This document shows, in pieces, positions 34,831 through 46,523 of a stretch of DNA of 64,000 nt. The translations under genes and the position numbers were made by a program. Every line of letters begins with the position of its first letter. The stretch's first letter is position 1. This DNA is from Echinarachnius parma (Eukaryota; Echinodermata; Echinoidea; Clypeasteroida; Echinarachniidae). The notes under the pieces are model-generated. The model ran no database searches, was not told where the DNA came from, and was given only the letters and a program-made list of their open reading frames with translations. The stretch spans positions 62,001 to 126,000 of the forward strand of contig JBAMJV010005495.1 in NCBI GenBank assembly GCA_037951105.1, read 5' to 3'.

Positions 34831-36050
34831 CCCCCCCCCAGCGCAAAGGGCGGCTACCCCTCTACTCACGTAGCTCCTTGGTTGATCTTCAGGAGAGATT
34901 TGATGCACTTGAGAAACAAGGTGTGTTTGCCCGCCCTGAGGATGTAGGAATATCCGTGGAATACCTGAATCCATCCTTTCTGGTGAAGAAAGCAAATGGA
35001 GGCTTTCGCCTTGTCACCGCCTTCGCTGACGTTGGGCGATATGCTAAGCCTCAGCCCTCCCTCATGCCCGATGTCGATTCCACACTTCGAAAAATTGGCC
35101 AGTGGAAACACATCATTGCCACGGACCTCACCAACGCCTTTTACCAGATTCCCCTGTCAAAGGCATCAATGAAGTATTGTGGTGTTGCAACACCCTACCG
35201 TGGAGTACGCGTGTACACTCGTTGTGCTATGGGTATGCCAGGCTCTGAAACTGCACTTGAAGAGCTCATGTGCCGTGTTCTTGGAGATTTACTCCTTGAG
35301 GGTATCGTCGTGAAACTTGCCGATGATCTGTTCTGTGGTGGTGAGACTCCCGAAGAGCTCCTGCAGAATTGGGCCCGTGTCCTACATGCCCTCCGCCAGT
35401 CTGGGTTGCACCTCTCAGCATCCAAGACAGTCGTTTGCCCAGAATCCACGACAATCCTGGGTTGGATCTGGTCACGGGGAACATTGCACGCTAGTCCTCA
35501 CCGCGTTGCTGCCCTCGCCATATGCTCCCCTCCGACATCAGTCAAAGGCATGCGTTCCTTCATTGGGGCATACAAAATGCTTGCACGCGTCCTCCCACAC
35601 TGCGCGTCGTTCCTCACTCCACTCGACACTGTAGTTGCAGGCCGCCAGTCAAGCGATCGTATCTCCTGGACAGACGACCTTCGTACAGCCTTCAAGACAG
35701 CGCAGGATGCCTTGGCAGCCCCCCGCACCATCACCCTCCCCCGGCCCTCTGACCAGCTCTGGATCGTCACAGATGGTGCTGTCAAGAAGCAGGGTATTGG
35801 CGCTACTTTGTACGTCACCAGACAGGACAAACCTAGAGTTGCAGGGTTTTTTACAGTTGCAAGCTTCGTGATAGACAGGTCACATGGCTACCGTGTGAGA
35901 TCGAAGCCCTTTCCATCGCCGCCGCCTGCAAACATTTTAGCCCGTACATCATCCAGTCGCAACACCGCGCATGCGTTCTCACTGACAGCAAACCTTGCGT
36001 ACAAGCCTTCGAGAAACTCTGTAGGGGTGAGTTCTCTGCCAGCCCGCGTG
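34815..36050 (+). CDS. reverse transcriptase and RNase H segment
   Basis: Motifs in order: [13 protein letters not shown] (catalytic Asp of block A), [14 protein letters not shown] (template grip), [11 protein letters not shown] (the D-D pair, with Leu-Ala instead of Tyr-x), LGWIWSRG (block E), a connection region, then the RNase H start [20 protein letters not shown]. The frame degenerates after about 35870; the rest of RNase H and the integrase are in another frame. It copies element RNA into DNA and degrades the RNA strand. Confidence 0.8.
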
Positions 36051-37756
36051 TGTCAACATTCTTATCAACTGTCAGTAGGTTCCAATGCTCTGTTCGACAT
36101 CTTGCTGGTTCCGCCAACGTTCCATCAGACTTCGCTAGCAGGAATGCCTCTGAGTGCTCAGACCCCACATGCCAGATATGCCTCTTCATCCGCCAGACGG
36201 AGGACTCTGTCGTCAACCGTATTACCCCGCAGGATGTCCTCAGTGGTCAGCGGAAGCTGCCTTTCACTTCCAGACCAGCTTGGCTGAGCATCCAGTCAGA
36301 GTGTCAGGATTTGAGGCGCACAGATGCATACCTCCACCAAGGCACTCGGCCCTCCAAGAAGCTCACCAATATACGGGATGTTAAGAGGTATCTCCGCGTC
36401 GCAACCATCGCTAAGGATGGGCTCCTGGTTGTTCGCCGCGAACAGGCTCTAGCATCCCCACGCGAATGTATTGTTGTACCTCGTGATGTCCTGGACAGTC
36501 TCCTTACATCGCTGCACCTCCAGCTTGAGCACCCAACTCGTCACCAGCTCAAAGCAGTTGTCAATCGTCATTTTTTGGGGCTGGACATGGACTCTGCTCT
36601 AACACATGTCACAGAGAGCTGCCACCAGTGTACGTCCCTCCGCAACGTCCCACGCACGGTTGACCCTCAGTCCGCTAGTGATCCTCCAGCAGTCGTGGGG
36701 ACTAGTTTCGCAGCGGATGTTCTCAAACGCTCCAAACAGCTGATCCTTGTGCTTAGGGAATGTGTAACTTCCTACACAGCCACGTGCTTCCTGGATGACG
36801 AACGTCGTGATACACTCCGCGACGCTCTTATTCGCCTGTGTGTTGAACAACGTCCACTCGACGGTCCACCTGCCGTCATACGCACTGATTCAGCCCCAGG
36901 ATTTGCAGCACTTCGCGATGATTCACGCCTCGCCCAGCTTCGGCTTTCGATAGAACTTGGCCATACCAAGAACCCCAACAAGAACCCTGTTGCAGAGAAG
37001 GCCATCCGCGAACTGGAGGATGAGATTCTCCGCCATGAACCCACAGGTGGCACAATCACACCTTTGACCTTATCCCTTGTGACCGCTCGCCTCAACAGCC
37101 GCCTACGCTCTCGTGGTCTGTCTGCGCGCGAGATGTGGACTCAGCGGGACCAATTCACACACAGTCAGATCCCCTTATCGGATGCAGATCTCATCTCTAC
37201 CCAGCATGAGCAGCGTCTTGCCAACCACCCTCACAGTGAACATTCCAAGGCCCCCTCTGGCATAATCTCACGCGACGCTGTCCTCAACGTTGGTGATCTT
37301 GTGTACCTCAGGTCTGATCGTAACAAGACCACCGCTCGTCCCCGATATCTCGTTTCCTCTGTTGATGGCGACTGGTGCAACATCCGCAAATTCGTTGGTG
37401 CCCAACTCAGGAAGTCTTCCTATCGCGTCAAGATGTCTCAGTGCCTGAAGGTCCCTGTCCTGCCCGCACCGGTGCCCCGGTCACCGCAGATCTGTGAGGA
37501 CGACGAGCCGGATACATCTCCTGCTGCCGGGCCAGATGTGCCCTCTGAACTTTCCTCGCCTCCGGACTCGGAAGTCCCCTGCATCCCCCTTCATGAGCCC
37601 CCTCCCACCTCCGATCCCCCTTCTCAGTTGTTAGTACTCGATTCATCAATCCCTCCCCAGGGGTCCGTCAGTCCTCCTACCACAGCTCCCCGTATTGGAC
37701 GGCCTCAACGCTCGCGTCACCCTCCAGCTCGGTTTAAGGACTTTACGATGTATTGA
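36050..37756 (+). CDS. RNase H C-terminus and integrase
   Basis: Starts with the end of RNase H ([15 protein letters not shown]), then the HHCC zinc domain ([11 protein letters not shown]...CHQC) and a D-D-E core: [14 protein letters not shown] and the glutamate in [15 protein letters not shown]-terminal SH3-like segment follows ([20 protein letters not shown]), then a proline-rich tail. Stop at 37756. This segment is uninterrupted over 568 codons. Confidence 0.8.
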   Translation: MSTFLSTVSRFQCSVRHLAGSANVPSDFASRNASECSDPTCQICLFIRQTEDSVVNRITPQDVLSGQRKLPFTSRPAWLSIQSECQDLRRTDAYLHQGTRPSKKLTNIRDVKRYLRVATIAKDGLLVVRREQALASPRECIVVPRDVLDSLLTSLHLQLEHPTRHQLKAVVNRHFLGLDMDSALTHVTESCHQCTSLRNVPRTVDPQSASDPPAVVGTSFAADVLKRSKQLILVLRECVTSYTATCFLDDERRDTLRDALIRLCVEQRPLDGPPAVIRTDSAPGFAALRDDSRLAQLRLSIELGHTKNPNKNPVAEKAIRELEDEILRHEPTGGTITPLTLSLVTARLNSRLRSRGLSAREMWTQRDQFTHSQIPLSDADLISTQHEQRLANHPHSEHSKAPSGIISRDAVLNVGDLVYLRSDRNKTTARPRYLVSSVDGDWCNIRKFVGAQLRKSSYRVKMSQCLKVPVLPAPVPRSPQICEDDEPDTSPAAGPDVPSELSSPPDSEVPCIPLHEPPPTSDPPSQLLVLDSSIPPQGSVSPPTTAPRIGRPQRSRHPPARFKDFTMY

Positions 37757-39008
37757 ACGTTTATGGACTGGTGACATAGTTTTATGGTATCAGTTGTTAT
37801 TTTCCATGGCAGACTAGATCCTCATCGCTATTTCTTGGTCTCCCTTTAGTATTTTTCGTATGTAACTCGCAGGATATTAGCCGATTGGTTTATTTGAACT
37901 ATCCTTTTTTGTATGTACTTGATTCACATAGTTGCTACATATGGAGTACCAATTGGTTACCCGGCAGGTAGATCCCCCTCAAGTCACATAACGTTTTTTT
38001 TTTCTTTCTTGTATTAGATTCACTGTAGGTATTGTATATATATGAACAGTTATTTTATTACGTGTATGTGTTCATTTATTGCCTGTCATGATTACTCGCT
38101 TATGTATATTGTATTGCGCATGGCTCCACACTCGTGTATATTTCACGTTTTATTTTTATTTCCATATATTTTAATATCACTTTGTATTTCAATGCTCAGT
38201 TTTTTTAGTAGCCCGATGAATACATGTATGTACTTCCCTAGGTTGTTTTAGTGTACACTGTATATTTGTATTGCCCTTGTTGCGATTACCACGATGCATT
38301 TCGCGTATTGTGTATGCCTTTTTTTATTCGGTATTCGGTGACAGGTTATTTCCCTCTCATTAGCTTTTATTTGTTACACAGTTCGGTTTGCTATTGTATT
38401 ATGCTTGCATTTTTGTACACATGTAATTGTTGATTTGTTTATAGCCTATAGGGCATTTGCCAATCCATTTTATTGTTAGTTTACTGTATGCTGGCGCTTG
38501 TTACTGTCGTCATATTATTGTCAGTCGATTCGCTTTCGTTTTCAATTTTGGTGCAACAAGGTGCGTGCACTTAATTTTTATTTTTGTTAGTTATGATTGT
38601 AAAAATTAATGCAGCCCCTTTTTGCCCGTATTGATTATATTTGGTTGTATATTATGTAGCTTTTATTTCTTCTTGATTGTTACCATCCCCCTTTTTTTGT
38701 AGATGAAAAGTCGGATAGGCAGTATGCATATTAGGTTTTTATAATGTTTATTTTATTCCATAGTGCCCTTTCAATTTATATACAGAGTTATAAGATTGGT
38801 TTTTATACAATGTTTTGGTAATAGTAGTGTATGCATAGTTTCAGGTACATCTTATGTTTACGTGTGATTGCAAATAGTTTTATAATAGTAGGTTTAGTAC
38901 ATAGGAATTGTATCGTCTTAATTACGATGCAATGTTGTTAGTAGGCAAGAGTTTAATATTATAGTTTTAGATAATATTTTGGACTTGTTTGTGTTTATGA
39001 AGCAAAGA
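37757..39008 (+). other. 3' untranslated part of the LTR retrotransposon
   Basis: About 1.25 kb of T-rich sequence between the integrase stop and the polypurine tract. No envelope-like ORF: the longest frames are about 60-70 codons of hydrophobic residues without recognisable motifs. Confidence 0.6.
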
Positions 39009-39027
39009 ATGGAGAAAGGAAGAAAAG
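39009..39027 (+). other. polypurine tract
   Basis: ATGGAGAAAGGAAGAAAAG, a nearly pure purine run ending 10 bp before the recognisable LTR start. If the LTR starts at the TG directly after it (39028), the two LTRs differ in their first 10 bases. Confidence 0.55.
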
Positions 39028-39037
39028 TGATCACGCC

Positions 39038-39230
39038 AGTGTTATGGTTATTCTTAATTACCCAGTGTTGTTATCGTTTATATATGTATAGCGCCATCTG
39101 TGGCGAGTGTACGCCTGGTTACCGTGTTCATTGACTTCGGTTGGATTGCCTCATCTTGGTCGGCTGGAATCGCCGTTAATAAATGGTTGTGCTACCCAAA
39201 TGAACCTCAACTAGTGTCTCTTTTATTGCG
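39038..39230 (+). repeat. 3' LTR
   Basis: 193 bp, matching the 5' LTR except for loss of four bases (CATA) near its end. Confidence 0.8.
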
Positions 39231-39324
39231 CATGTTAAATGCACGGCGAACTTTCGAATATCACAGCTGCCCGTACCTAATATAATAATTGATTAATCTT
39301 TGTTCTACCCTACAACACGAGAAT

Positions 39325-39477
39325 ATGGACGAGGAAGATCGACTTCGTCGACTTCGAGTGCAAAATCGTGACAATGACAGGAGGATGAGGAGATGGCGAT
39401 TTGAGGAGAATCGTCGCAGGAAGAATGGCCTGCTGCTTGTGCTCGCCATCACGCTTGCTTGGGTAACAGTTGGGTAA
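39325..39477 (+). CDS. short basic ORF in the GC-rich DNA transposon
   Basis: ATG at 39325, 50 codons starting MDEEDRLRRLRVQNRDNDRR, then a hydrophobic end. The Glu/Asp/Arg-rich start is reminiscent of N-termini of some transposase-associated proteins, but nothing specific was identified. It lies next to the 3' LTR and may be the remnant of a longer ORF split by that insertion. Confidence 0.25.
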   Translation: MDEEDRLRRLRVQNRDNDRRMRRWRFEENRRRKNGLLLVLAITLAWVTVG

Positions 39478-39767
39478 CAGTTGGCCCCGCAATTGGCCGC
39501 GCAATTGGCCCCGGTGCGTTTACAGTGAGAAAAGGCCGGGCCAGGCCGAGGCCGAGACTACCTCCAGAGCTGGTCCAAAATATGCGCGGCCAGTTTGGCC
39601 TCGCAATTGGCCGCGCAATTGGCCCCGGTGCGTTTACAGTGCAGGGCCAGGCCGCGGCCTGGCCGCGGCCTGGCCTGGCCTTTTGCTCACTGTAAACGAG
39701 GTCCTAGTTACTATTGTTAAGCTTGCCAACGGGGAGTATTACGTCATACGCATATTATTTGCTTATA

Positions 39768-39982
39768 CAGGGTGGCCCAGAAATAACGGAACGGGGTACT
39801 TTCCATTATAAAGAAACATACAGACTAGGTTCACTGGATAGATAATCTTTTAAAAAGAAATTTGATATCAACAACAGTAATTTGGTCAAGTAGTTTTTTG
39901 TTTGGTATCTATCCAGTGAACCTATTATGTACGTTTCTTCACAATGGCAAATACCCCGTTCCGTTATTTCTGGGCCACCCTG
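39768..39982. mobile_element. mariner-type MITE, copy in A
   Basis: CAGGGTGGCCCAGAAATAAC and its reverse complement bound a 215-bp foldback with arms of about 70 bp, flanked by TA on both sides (TATA context). A related copy is at 62864-63088. Confidence 0.75.
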
Positions 39983-40047
39983 TATACTTACAGAAACTGT
40001 CGTTTGAGGACGGGAAACTCGTTCTCGTCCACATAGCGAAAAGACCC

Positions 40048-43000
40048 TAGTGACCAATTAGGAACGTACTCGCTCATGCGAGAGAGCGCTTTGGAGCCGA
40101 CCGTAAAGTATAAAACTCGCTTGTTTACAACATTTTCTATTACACCAGACGAAGTGTTGCAGTAGCGCACGAAACGTCGTGATCTTTTCCTTGTTGACCA
40201 TACATTGCGAGACAAACGAATATCACTAGCGATATTATTTCCGATATAAATTATATTGTTATTATACCCACAAAAAACATCTAAATGTGTTTGGGTCTCG
40301 ATCACTTCTACATCATTGGATAGGGAAAGGTTTGAGATAACGCACCATTTAATTTGTTTTATTTGAATGTATTTGATTTGAATTTTCTCTAAACAAGTAA
40401 ATAGTCATACATAAAGTACAAGGTGTATACGTGAAGTATAATACATTATAAACATTACATTATAAATCATTAACAAGGTCTGTACCATAACGCGCAATAT
40501 TGGTGAACCACCAGAAGCGCATTCATTTACATTTAACAATTTTAACAAATTTAACAGTCAGAACCTGTCTCAAGAAAAAATCAAATCAAATTATAATCTT
40601 GATTTTTCACAAAATGTATGTATCTCATTGGCTTATTTAACTACAGATAACCGCCGTTGGAGAGATAACGGCCATCTATACCAGTCTTGGAGTCTCAGAA
40701 CGGGGTTTCGGCTGATCAACCTGCAAGTCCCGCGTGATATTAATTAAGCCAATCGCAGAGCTAGAATGTCAAAAATCACATCATTCTTTTGGTTTTATCA
40801 TGTTGTTTTTGTCTAGCTCCTGACTGCTCTGAAAGGGTAATGATTTGTGTGAATGGTATTTTGTCAAAGACAATTTTCAATGTAGTTTAAGTTACCTAGA
40901 CGCAAGCACATTTCAAGGTGAACATAATTAACTTATTTAAAATCGTTATTCAATCATAAAACTTCACCCTTTTAAAGCTGTCAGATTGAAACGAAACCAA
41001 TAATCATAATGAACTGTGAAATGTTAGTATTGGTATGAACACTTTTCTCATGAAACACCGCATTTTCTTAGTTATTACTATTTAAAATATCAGTGCATCA
41101 GCTCATTACTTTGTATAGAGCTCCGAAGAATGCGTTTATTTTTTTTTTTTTTTTTTTTTTTTACTGAAAAGCCTTTTTGTATGCTTTGCGTTCTGACTGC
41201 AAGGAAGTGTCTGATGACAATTGAATCGTTGAGAATTAGTTGAATCATGCATGCTTCATTTGTTAATTTGTTCACTCACTAATTCATGGTCATTCGTAAA
41301 TGTATTTATTCACGAACTCATTCATTTATTCATTCACTTATTCATTCGTTCATTCTTAATATTTGTATCCTTAATTCTTTCCTCTGTTCTTTCATTCCCA
41401 CATTTAACAGGTATTTATTCATTCATTAATGTACTCATTCATTAGCTCACTCATTGCTCTATATTCATCCTATAATCGAAAGTTATCTACGCCACCATCG
41501 ACCATAACAAAGTGAAACGCATATGATTATGTAGAGATCATGTTTAATATGGTAAAGCAACCTCATTATCAAATAAACCCTTTCACGAATCATACTATTT
41601 ACAGACAACTTGATTTAACCTGAAATTCCCAAAGTTAGGATGAAGCTCAGCGAACCCACGAATCATACCAGACAAACAAGACCTGCTGCCAGAGAAATTA
41701 GATAATCCACCGATCTTTACATATAGTTCGATTAAATTTGCTTATCATACTGGAAATAAAAAAGCTCGACTAGCAAGTTGGAATTTAAATTTTTGGGACC
41801 AGTCCGCAACAGTTTCCGCAGCAATTTGTTCATTATGGCAGTTCTTTGAACTCATTTATTCGCATTCGAAATTATGTCACAATTGTACACATGTGTGTTA
41901 AATGAATTTCCTTTTACCATTGTTATGTTCATTAGAGTTGATTGATTTCAATTTGTTATACATTGAACATTATTTCGTATTTTGTGCAGAAGTAAATACA
42001 ATTCAAATTCTATCAACATGTTAACATTGCATTTTTCATTTAAATCAATGAATTCGTGTTTGTTATACATTGCATCATATTTTGTATTTCTGTGCAAAAG
42101 TAAGTACATTGCATGACTATTAATATTGTGACAAATACCATAGACCAACTTTAGCTCCCCCATCCACCTTACATGCAAAAAAAGAAATGAAGAAACATAC
42201 AGATTAAAGGGATCGTATAATTTGCTTTAACATGGGTAAAAACTGACGAAAAGTTAATACCAAATTTTCTGTGATCTGTTATGTCATTTGAGTGATGTGA
42301 GATGTGATATTTGCCAGCTCATTGCGCTTACAATACAGTCACGGTAACAAAATAGAAATTTAGAAAAACAACAGCTTTATGTCTCATGTACGCCAACATG
42401 ATACGTGATATTTGTAAGAATTCCTAGTAAGTTGGACAAAATACTAAATCCCTTTAACTGAAAACATGACAAACAATTAATGGAAAAACGTCCGTACATG
42501 ACAAAATACACACATACATATAATATAATATAGATTGATATGTTGCGTCGTATACATTACATATCAATACGGATTCACAACAAAATGGACATCATACGAC
42601 GACATTTTATAATGTATATAATTGTTTGCGGTGTGATTTACACAATTACAATTAATGTCATTATTGAACATTGACCGTTCACACATCACTACTCTCCATC
42701 TAACGTCCCTCTTCATAAATGTCTGCAGTGTTGCTATGAAAACATAAAATTTGATGCTAAAATATTGAATAGGAAGCATGAACAATAAGACATCTTTTTC
42801 ACTATTGAATACAATTATGAAGTGTTATTCACATCTTTTAACCTGTTCACTACAAGATTCTGAAGTCTCCATAGACTTTGTACACAACCCACCCGGTTCC
42901 CGTAGTCAATGGATTAAATATACCACATTTCGGAATAAGAACCGGGACACAATATTATGTCATTGTTAACTTGACATGACTCGGTGTACAATATTGTTGG

Positions 43001-43769
43001 TTCACATATCAGAATTAGATATTAATTCTAAACTCGCATGAAATATAAAAACAAGTCATGTTCACCTCTTTATGCAATAATTAAGCATTTCCTTAATATG
43101 CACCCCGTTTCTGGCTTAGGACAATATTGACGCATGATGCAAAAGTCAACTTTTCATAAATCGATGCATTGTTGTTATGTATCCATCATAATTGTGAACC
43201 TAAAAAAAGTATACATTTTCCTGACCTTTTTCTATGCGTACATTATTTTATTTTATAAGGACAATCAATACGAATATCATTACATTATAATGTTCATATA
43301 AATGTTTACTTGATACAAAAAAAGCTGCAATGGCACTGTCGATGTTGCCTCAGATCTATTCAACTGTACAAGGATACTGAAGCACAGGAAATGACGTCAT
43401 ACATTGCCATAAGATGTAATTTTTAAAGCTCATTTAAAAGAGCATTCGATCGTGTTTCACAGTTGACATTGGGTAAATGGTGAAACAAGAAATAGTTATT
43501 TATATAAATGAAAAGTAACGTATTGGACATCCCTGGGTGACGTTGTGAATATAATGTTAACACGCAGAGTCACATCTTAAGACAAATTATGTACAACCAA
43601 TATGTCTAGAATGATCGCAAAATAGGAGGGGGGAGGCCTAGGCCGACTCTCATATTACGAGAGCAGTATCCAATGTGCACGATCCGTTCTACTATCTTCT
43701 TGCTTTATACTTTCATTTAGGAATAACAAGTCGTTTGTTTTTAATTAATATTGGTAAGAATATTGTAAC
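40048..43769. other. AT-rich DNA without a recognised gene
   Basis: About 3.7 kb. Holds a T run at 41139-41162, a degenerate (ATTC)n tract at about 41255-41455, and a local pair of diverged repeats near 41940-42110 (TTGTTATACATTG...TTTGTGCA). No exon with convincing splice sites was seen. Confidence 0.45.
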
Positions 43770-43782
43770 TACTTCATGTATA

Positions 43783-43914
43783 AGCTCAGTCGGTAGAGCA
43801 CCGGTCTAGCAATCCGGAGGTCTCGGGTTCGAATCCCGTTGGAATCCCATTTTTCTTTGCTCACTTTTAATCACAATATATTCTTGGTCAGTTTCCCTAT
43901 ATGTTTGAATTAAT
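43783..43914 (+). mobile_element. tRNA-derived SINE, copy 1
   Basis: The head has A-box-like TAAGCTCAGTCGG and B-box GGGTTCGAATCC, which would serve as an internal RNA polymerase III promoter, and an AGC anticodon-like loop. The acceptor stem is not tRNA-like, and the sequence runs into a 60-bp tail (TTCTTGGTCAGTTTCCC...) shared with copy 2 at 52187-52320. A 13-bp duplication, TACTTCATGTATA, flanks it at 43770-43782 and 43915-43927, as expected for LINE-mediated insertion. Confidence 0.8.
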
Positions 43915-44476
43915 TACTTCATGTATAGTTACTTATTGTGTACTTTCTCGCCGATTTAAAATATAATATTTGCTAAAAGAAAAACAATGAAAAGGGCCCG
44001 TAGAGGGCGTATATCCCTAGTTATCGCGAGATCACATCAAGTGGTATATTATCGATATTGATCATCGCTATAAATATATACACAAAATACATATATCGTT
44101 TACATGGATCATAGACCCACACTTATGGAGACAATAATGCACCTGACATGTTGCATACTGGTTAACACCTGTTCAAATCATCTGTTGTTGTACTATTGGA
44201 AGCCCTCCCCCCTCCCCCCTCGGTATGGCTATATTTTTACACCGGATTCGTCTATAAATGGCTCTGAACTATCGCTGCTCTGATCACGATCAAAGATAAA
44301 CGCCCTCTCTCAGCAGCAAGTGGGCAATGTTCATTTGATGTCGGAAGTAAAACCAAGATACATGGTTGAAAATCTATACCGAGTACTCTTTTTGAAGAGC
44401 CAAGTTCCATAAAGCGCTAAATCCATTTTTCATAAAAATTAGTGAAATATATCAGCGCATTAATAAGCTACGTAGC

Positions 44477-45629
44477 CAGTGGCGTAGACAGGTTCTCACA
44501 CCTGGGGGGGATGATTTCCCGTTCACCGGACCAAGACCAATTTGTTCGCGGCCGAGACCACCTGCCGGCCGAAATATTTCGAGACCAAACAATGAAAGTC
44601 CTCTCAGCGGGGGGGGGGGGGGGGGGGGGGGGGTAGATGTTAAGATGGTCGTGACCCCTGACCAGGCGGGCCGGAAGCACTTTTTGATTTTTTGTTTGTG
44701 TCCCTCCTCCCACGGTAGGGAGGTTTTGCATGTTTGGACTTGTGTAAATTGTGTAATCTGGTGCTTACCTAGATAGGAAATTCGGGCTTAACATTGACGG
44801 TATCTGGGAAAGCGTGTTATGATCTGATCACCAAAAATTGTAGATATATTTTCACGAAGAAAACAAATAACTGACACACTAATGAATATGCACCCCGACA
44901 CAGGGAGCGAAGTGACTGAGCGAGGGGAGGGTGTGGGAGGGGGTATCCCCCCTCCCACGGTAGGGAGATTTTGTATTTTTGGACTTGAAATTGTGCAATC
45001 TGGTGCTTACCTAGATAGGAAATTCGGGCTTAACATTGACTCGATCTAGGAAAGCGTGTTATGATTTGATCGACGAGAAATTTTAAATATATTTTCACGA
45101 AGAAAACATTATGTGTGATCCAACAACTTCCCGAGGGGCAAAGCTACCGAGGGCTGGGGCAGAGCCAAATAGGGAGGGTTTGGGAGGCCTGGGGTACCCC
45201 CCTCCCACGGAGAAGATTTTTCATTTATTTCAAATGGTGCAATTTGGTGCACGTCACACAAGCAGCCAGAGCAATGCCAGCCTACACTGGAACTACGTGG
45301 TCCGGTATACAGGGAAAAAAAATACTCACCCCAGACCATACGCAAGTTACACAACAAACTGAGATAATCTGTTCGCGCGCGAAGCGCGCAGCGAAAATTG
45401 AAAGTGGATGTATAAATTACGTTTCTAACGTTAGAATTAACTTAACTTAGCTCATACAACTAATGTTTTCTTTCCCACGTACTCGTATACAGGCTATACA
45501 CACAAACATCAAGTATATCCTCCCCTAAAACCTGGGGGGATGATTGTACATGTCATCCCCCCCACCTTGTGAAGAGGGGGGGTTGCATCCCCCTCATCCC
45601 CCCCCCCCCCCCCGTTGTCTACGCCCCTG
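44477..45629. mobile_element. hAT-like element, copy 1
   Basis: 1153 bp with ends CAGTGGCGTAGACAGG and CAGGGGCGTAGACAACG (reversed), flanked by perfect 8-bp duplications TACGTAGC (44469-44476 and 45630-45637). Eight-base duplications and CAG-type ends fit hAT. The interior has two modules of about 250 bp (GATAGGAAATTCGGGCTTAA, GAAAGCGTGTTATG, a TTTTCACGAAGAAAAC block) and long G/C runs near both ends. No transposase. Confidence 0.85.
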
Positions 45630-46099
45630 TACGTAGCTATCGAGAAATTACACGAATTACACATGATCAAAAATCCAAATATGGAATGTTTAGTTTTCAT
45701 ATTTCCTTAGGCATGTGTACAGAATTAGACAAAGAAACCTGATTTTCTCCGAAATAAAAAAGTGGATTTAGCGCATTTTGGAATTAAGCTCTTTATGTTT
45801 AAACCAATACAAAAGCATTGGGTAGGCTTTCGGCAAACATATTTTACTCATGTAACACGAGGTATCTGATTAAGTGGTGACATCATAAGTTTGATAAGAT
45901 TGTATAAGTTTCATAAAATGTAGCGCCTTTTGGAATTAAGATCTTCATTTTTAAACCATTACAGAAGTTTCGACTTCATTGGGTAGGCTTTTGTATAACA
46001 TACTTTACTTATGTAGCAAGAGTATCCGATTAAGTGATGACATCATAGGTTGTATGGAAAAATGCTACCCATTTGGCAGGTGTACATATTATCCCAGTA

Positions 46100-46440
46100 A
46101 CTCAGACTCCCGGGGGGGGGGGGGGGCACTCCCAACATGACTGGCTACACACCCGCGTCCAAAAAAAGGCGTCGACATGGTATTATTTTCAGCTATCGGC
46201 GTCGTCGATGTTTTCCTTTTAAAAGAGGTGGTTTTCAGCACTCATCGAACAAAATCACAAAAAGGGTACATTTCCGGGTGCATTTTGCGCCAAGGTAAGG
46301 TTTACAAATAATTACGCCATTTAGAAGTGTAAACTTACGATGGTGCAATATGTCACTAAAACTCCATTCCAGAAGTTGGTGGACGCGGGTGGGTAGCACT
46401 TTTGTATGAGAGTGACCCACCGGGTTCAGACTACGCAGTA
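46100..46440. repeat. repeat with G-run and GACGCGGGTGGGTAG end
   Basis: Starts CCCGGGGG...GCACTCCCAAC, contains CACCCGCGTCC, and ends with GGACGCGGGTGGGTAGC and GAGTGACCCACCGGG, giving imperfect inverted ends. It lies immediately downstream of the stop codon of the ankyrin/death-domain gene and may form part of its 3' UTR. Confidence 0.4.
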
Positions 46441-46446
46441 GTCATG

Positions 46447-46523
46447 TTACTTCGTTTTCAGTTTGCGAGCGCGTTTTGGTACATTCTCTTCCTCATCACT
46501 GTCATCATGAGGTCGTCGTCTTC
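46447..46523 (-). CDS. ankyrin/death gene, last exon
   Basis: Acceptor ttatctattcag, then 77 bases encoding RRRPHDDSDEEENVPKRARK and LKTK, then TAA. An acidic serine patch (casein-kinase-like SDEEE) is followed by a basic cluster resembling a nuclear localisation signal. Its first two bases complete the glycine codon begun in the previous exon. Confidence 0.75.

Larger units (their letters stand above)
32528..39230 (+). mobile_element. Ty3/Gypsy-like LTR retrotransposon
   Basis: About 6.7 kb with short LTRs (32528-32724 and 39038-39230) that look identical except for a 4-bp indel. The order gag, protease, reverse transcriptase, RNase H, integrase is that of Ty3/Gypsy elements. The coding region is broken into five successive frame segments. 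No exact target duplication was found, and the outermost LTR bases are uncertain by about 10 bp. The catalytic tetrad reads LADD where Y-x-D-D is usual. Confidence 0.9.
32263..39698. mobile_element. GC-rich DNA transposon interrupted by an LTR element
   Basis: The termini are CGTTTACAGTGAGAAAAAGG and, reversed, CGTTTACAGTGAGCAAAAGG. Subterminal copies of CGTTTACAGTG with GGCCAGGCCGCGGCC palindromes recur at 32338, 39508 and 39620. Copy B of the enclosing repeat has the uninterrupted site (ACCTAGTTAC), which shows this is an insertion; the target duplication is unclear (CCTATGAC versus CCTAGTTAC). The superfamily was not identified. Without the LTR element its own length is about 0.7 kb. Confidence 0.6.
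31139..40047. mobile_element. TA-flanked composite repeat, copy A, with nested insertions
   Basis: The ends read CGGACTTTTCGC and, in reverse complement, GGGTCTTTTCGC, each next to TA. The same ends bound copy B at 61441-63143. Shared content, in order: a foldback around TGGGGTACGATTGTTTTAC, a GT-rich microsatellite, a hairpin with arms ending AACAATAGTAACTAGG, and a mariner-type MITE. Copy A is about 7 kb longer because a GC-rich DNA transposon (32263-39698), itself carrying an LTR element, sits inside the hairpin. The TA flanks suggest Tc1/mariner-type mobilisation; a segmental duplication is also possible. Confidence 0.55.

Noticed and set aside
37757-38500. Hydrophobic ORFs after integrase as a possible envelope gene
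   Set aside because: Only 60-70 codons each, no signal peptide plus transmembrane layout and no recognisable glycoprotein features; T-rich noncoding DNA gives such frames by chance.
41090-41275. Lys-rich frame near a poly-T run
   Set aside because: The poly-T tract on the opposite strand produces the lysine run; no gene context.
43783-43855. Functional tRNA-Ala (AGC)
   Set aside because: A and B boxes are present, but the acceptor stem does not pair, and the sequence has a fixed non-tRNA tail shared with a second copy and a 13-bp target duplication: a SINE.
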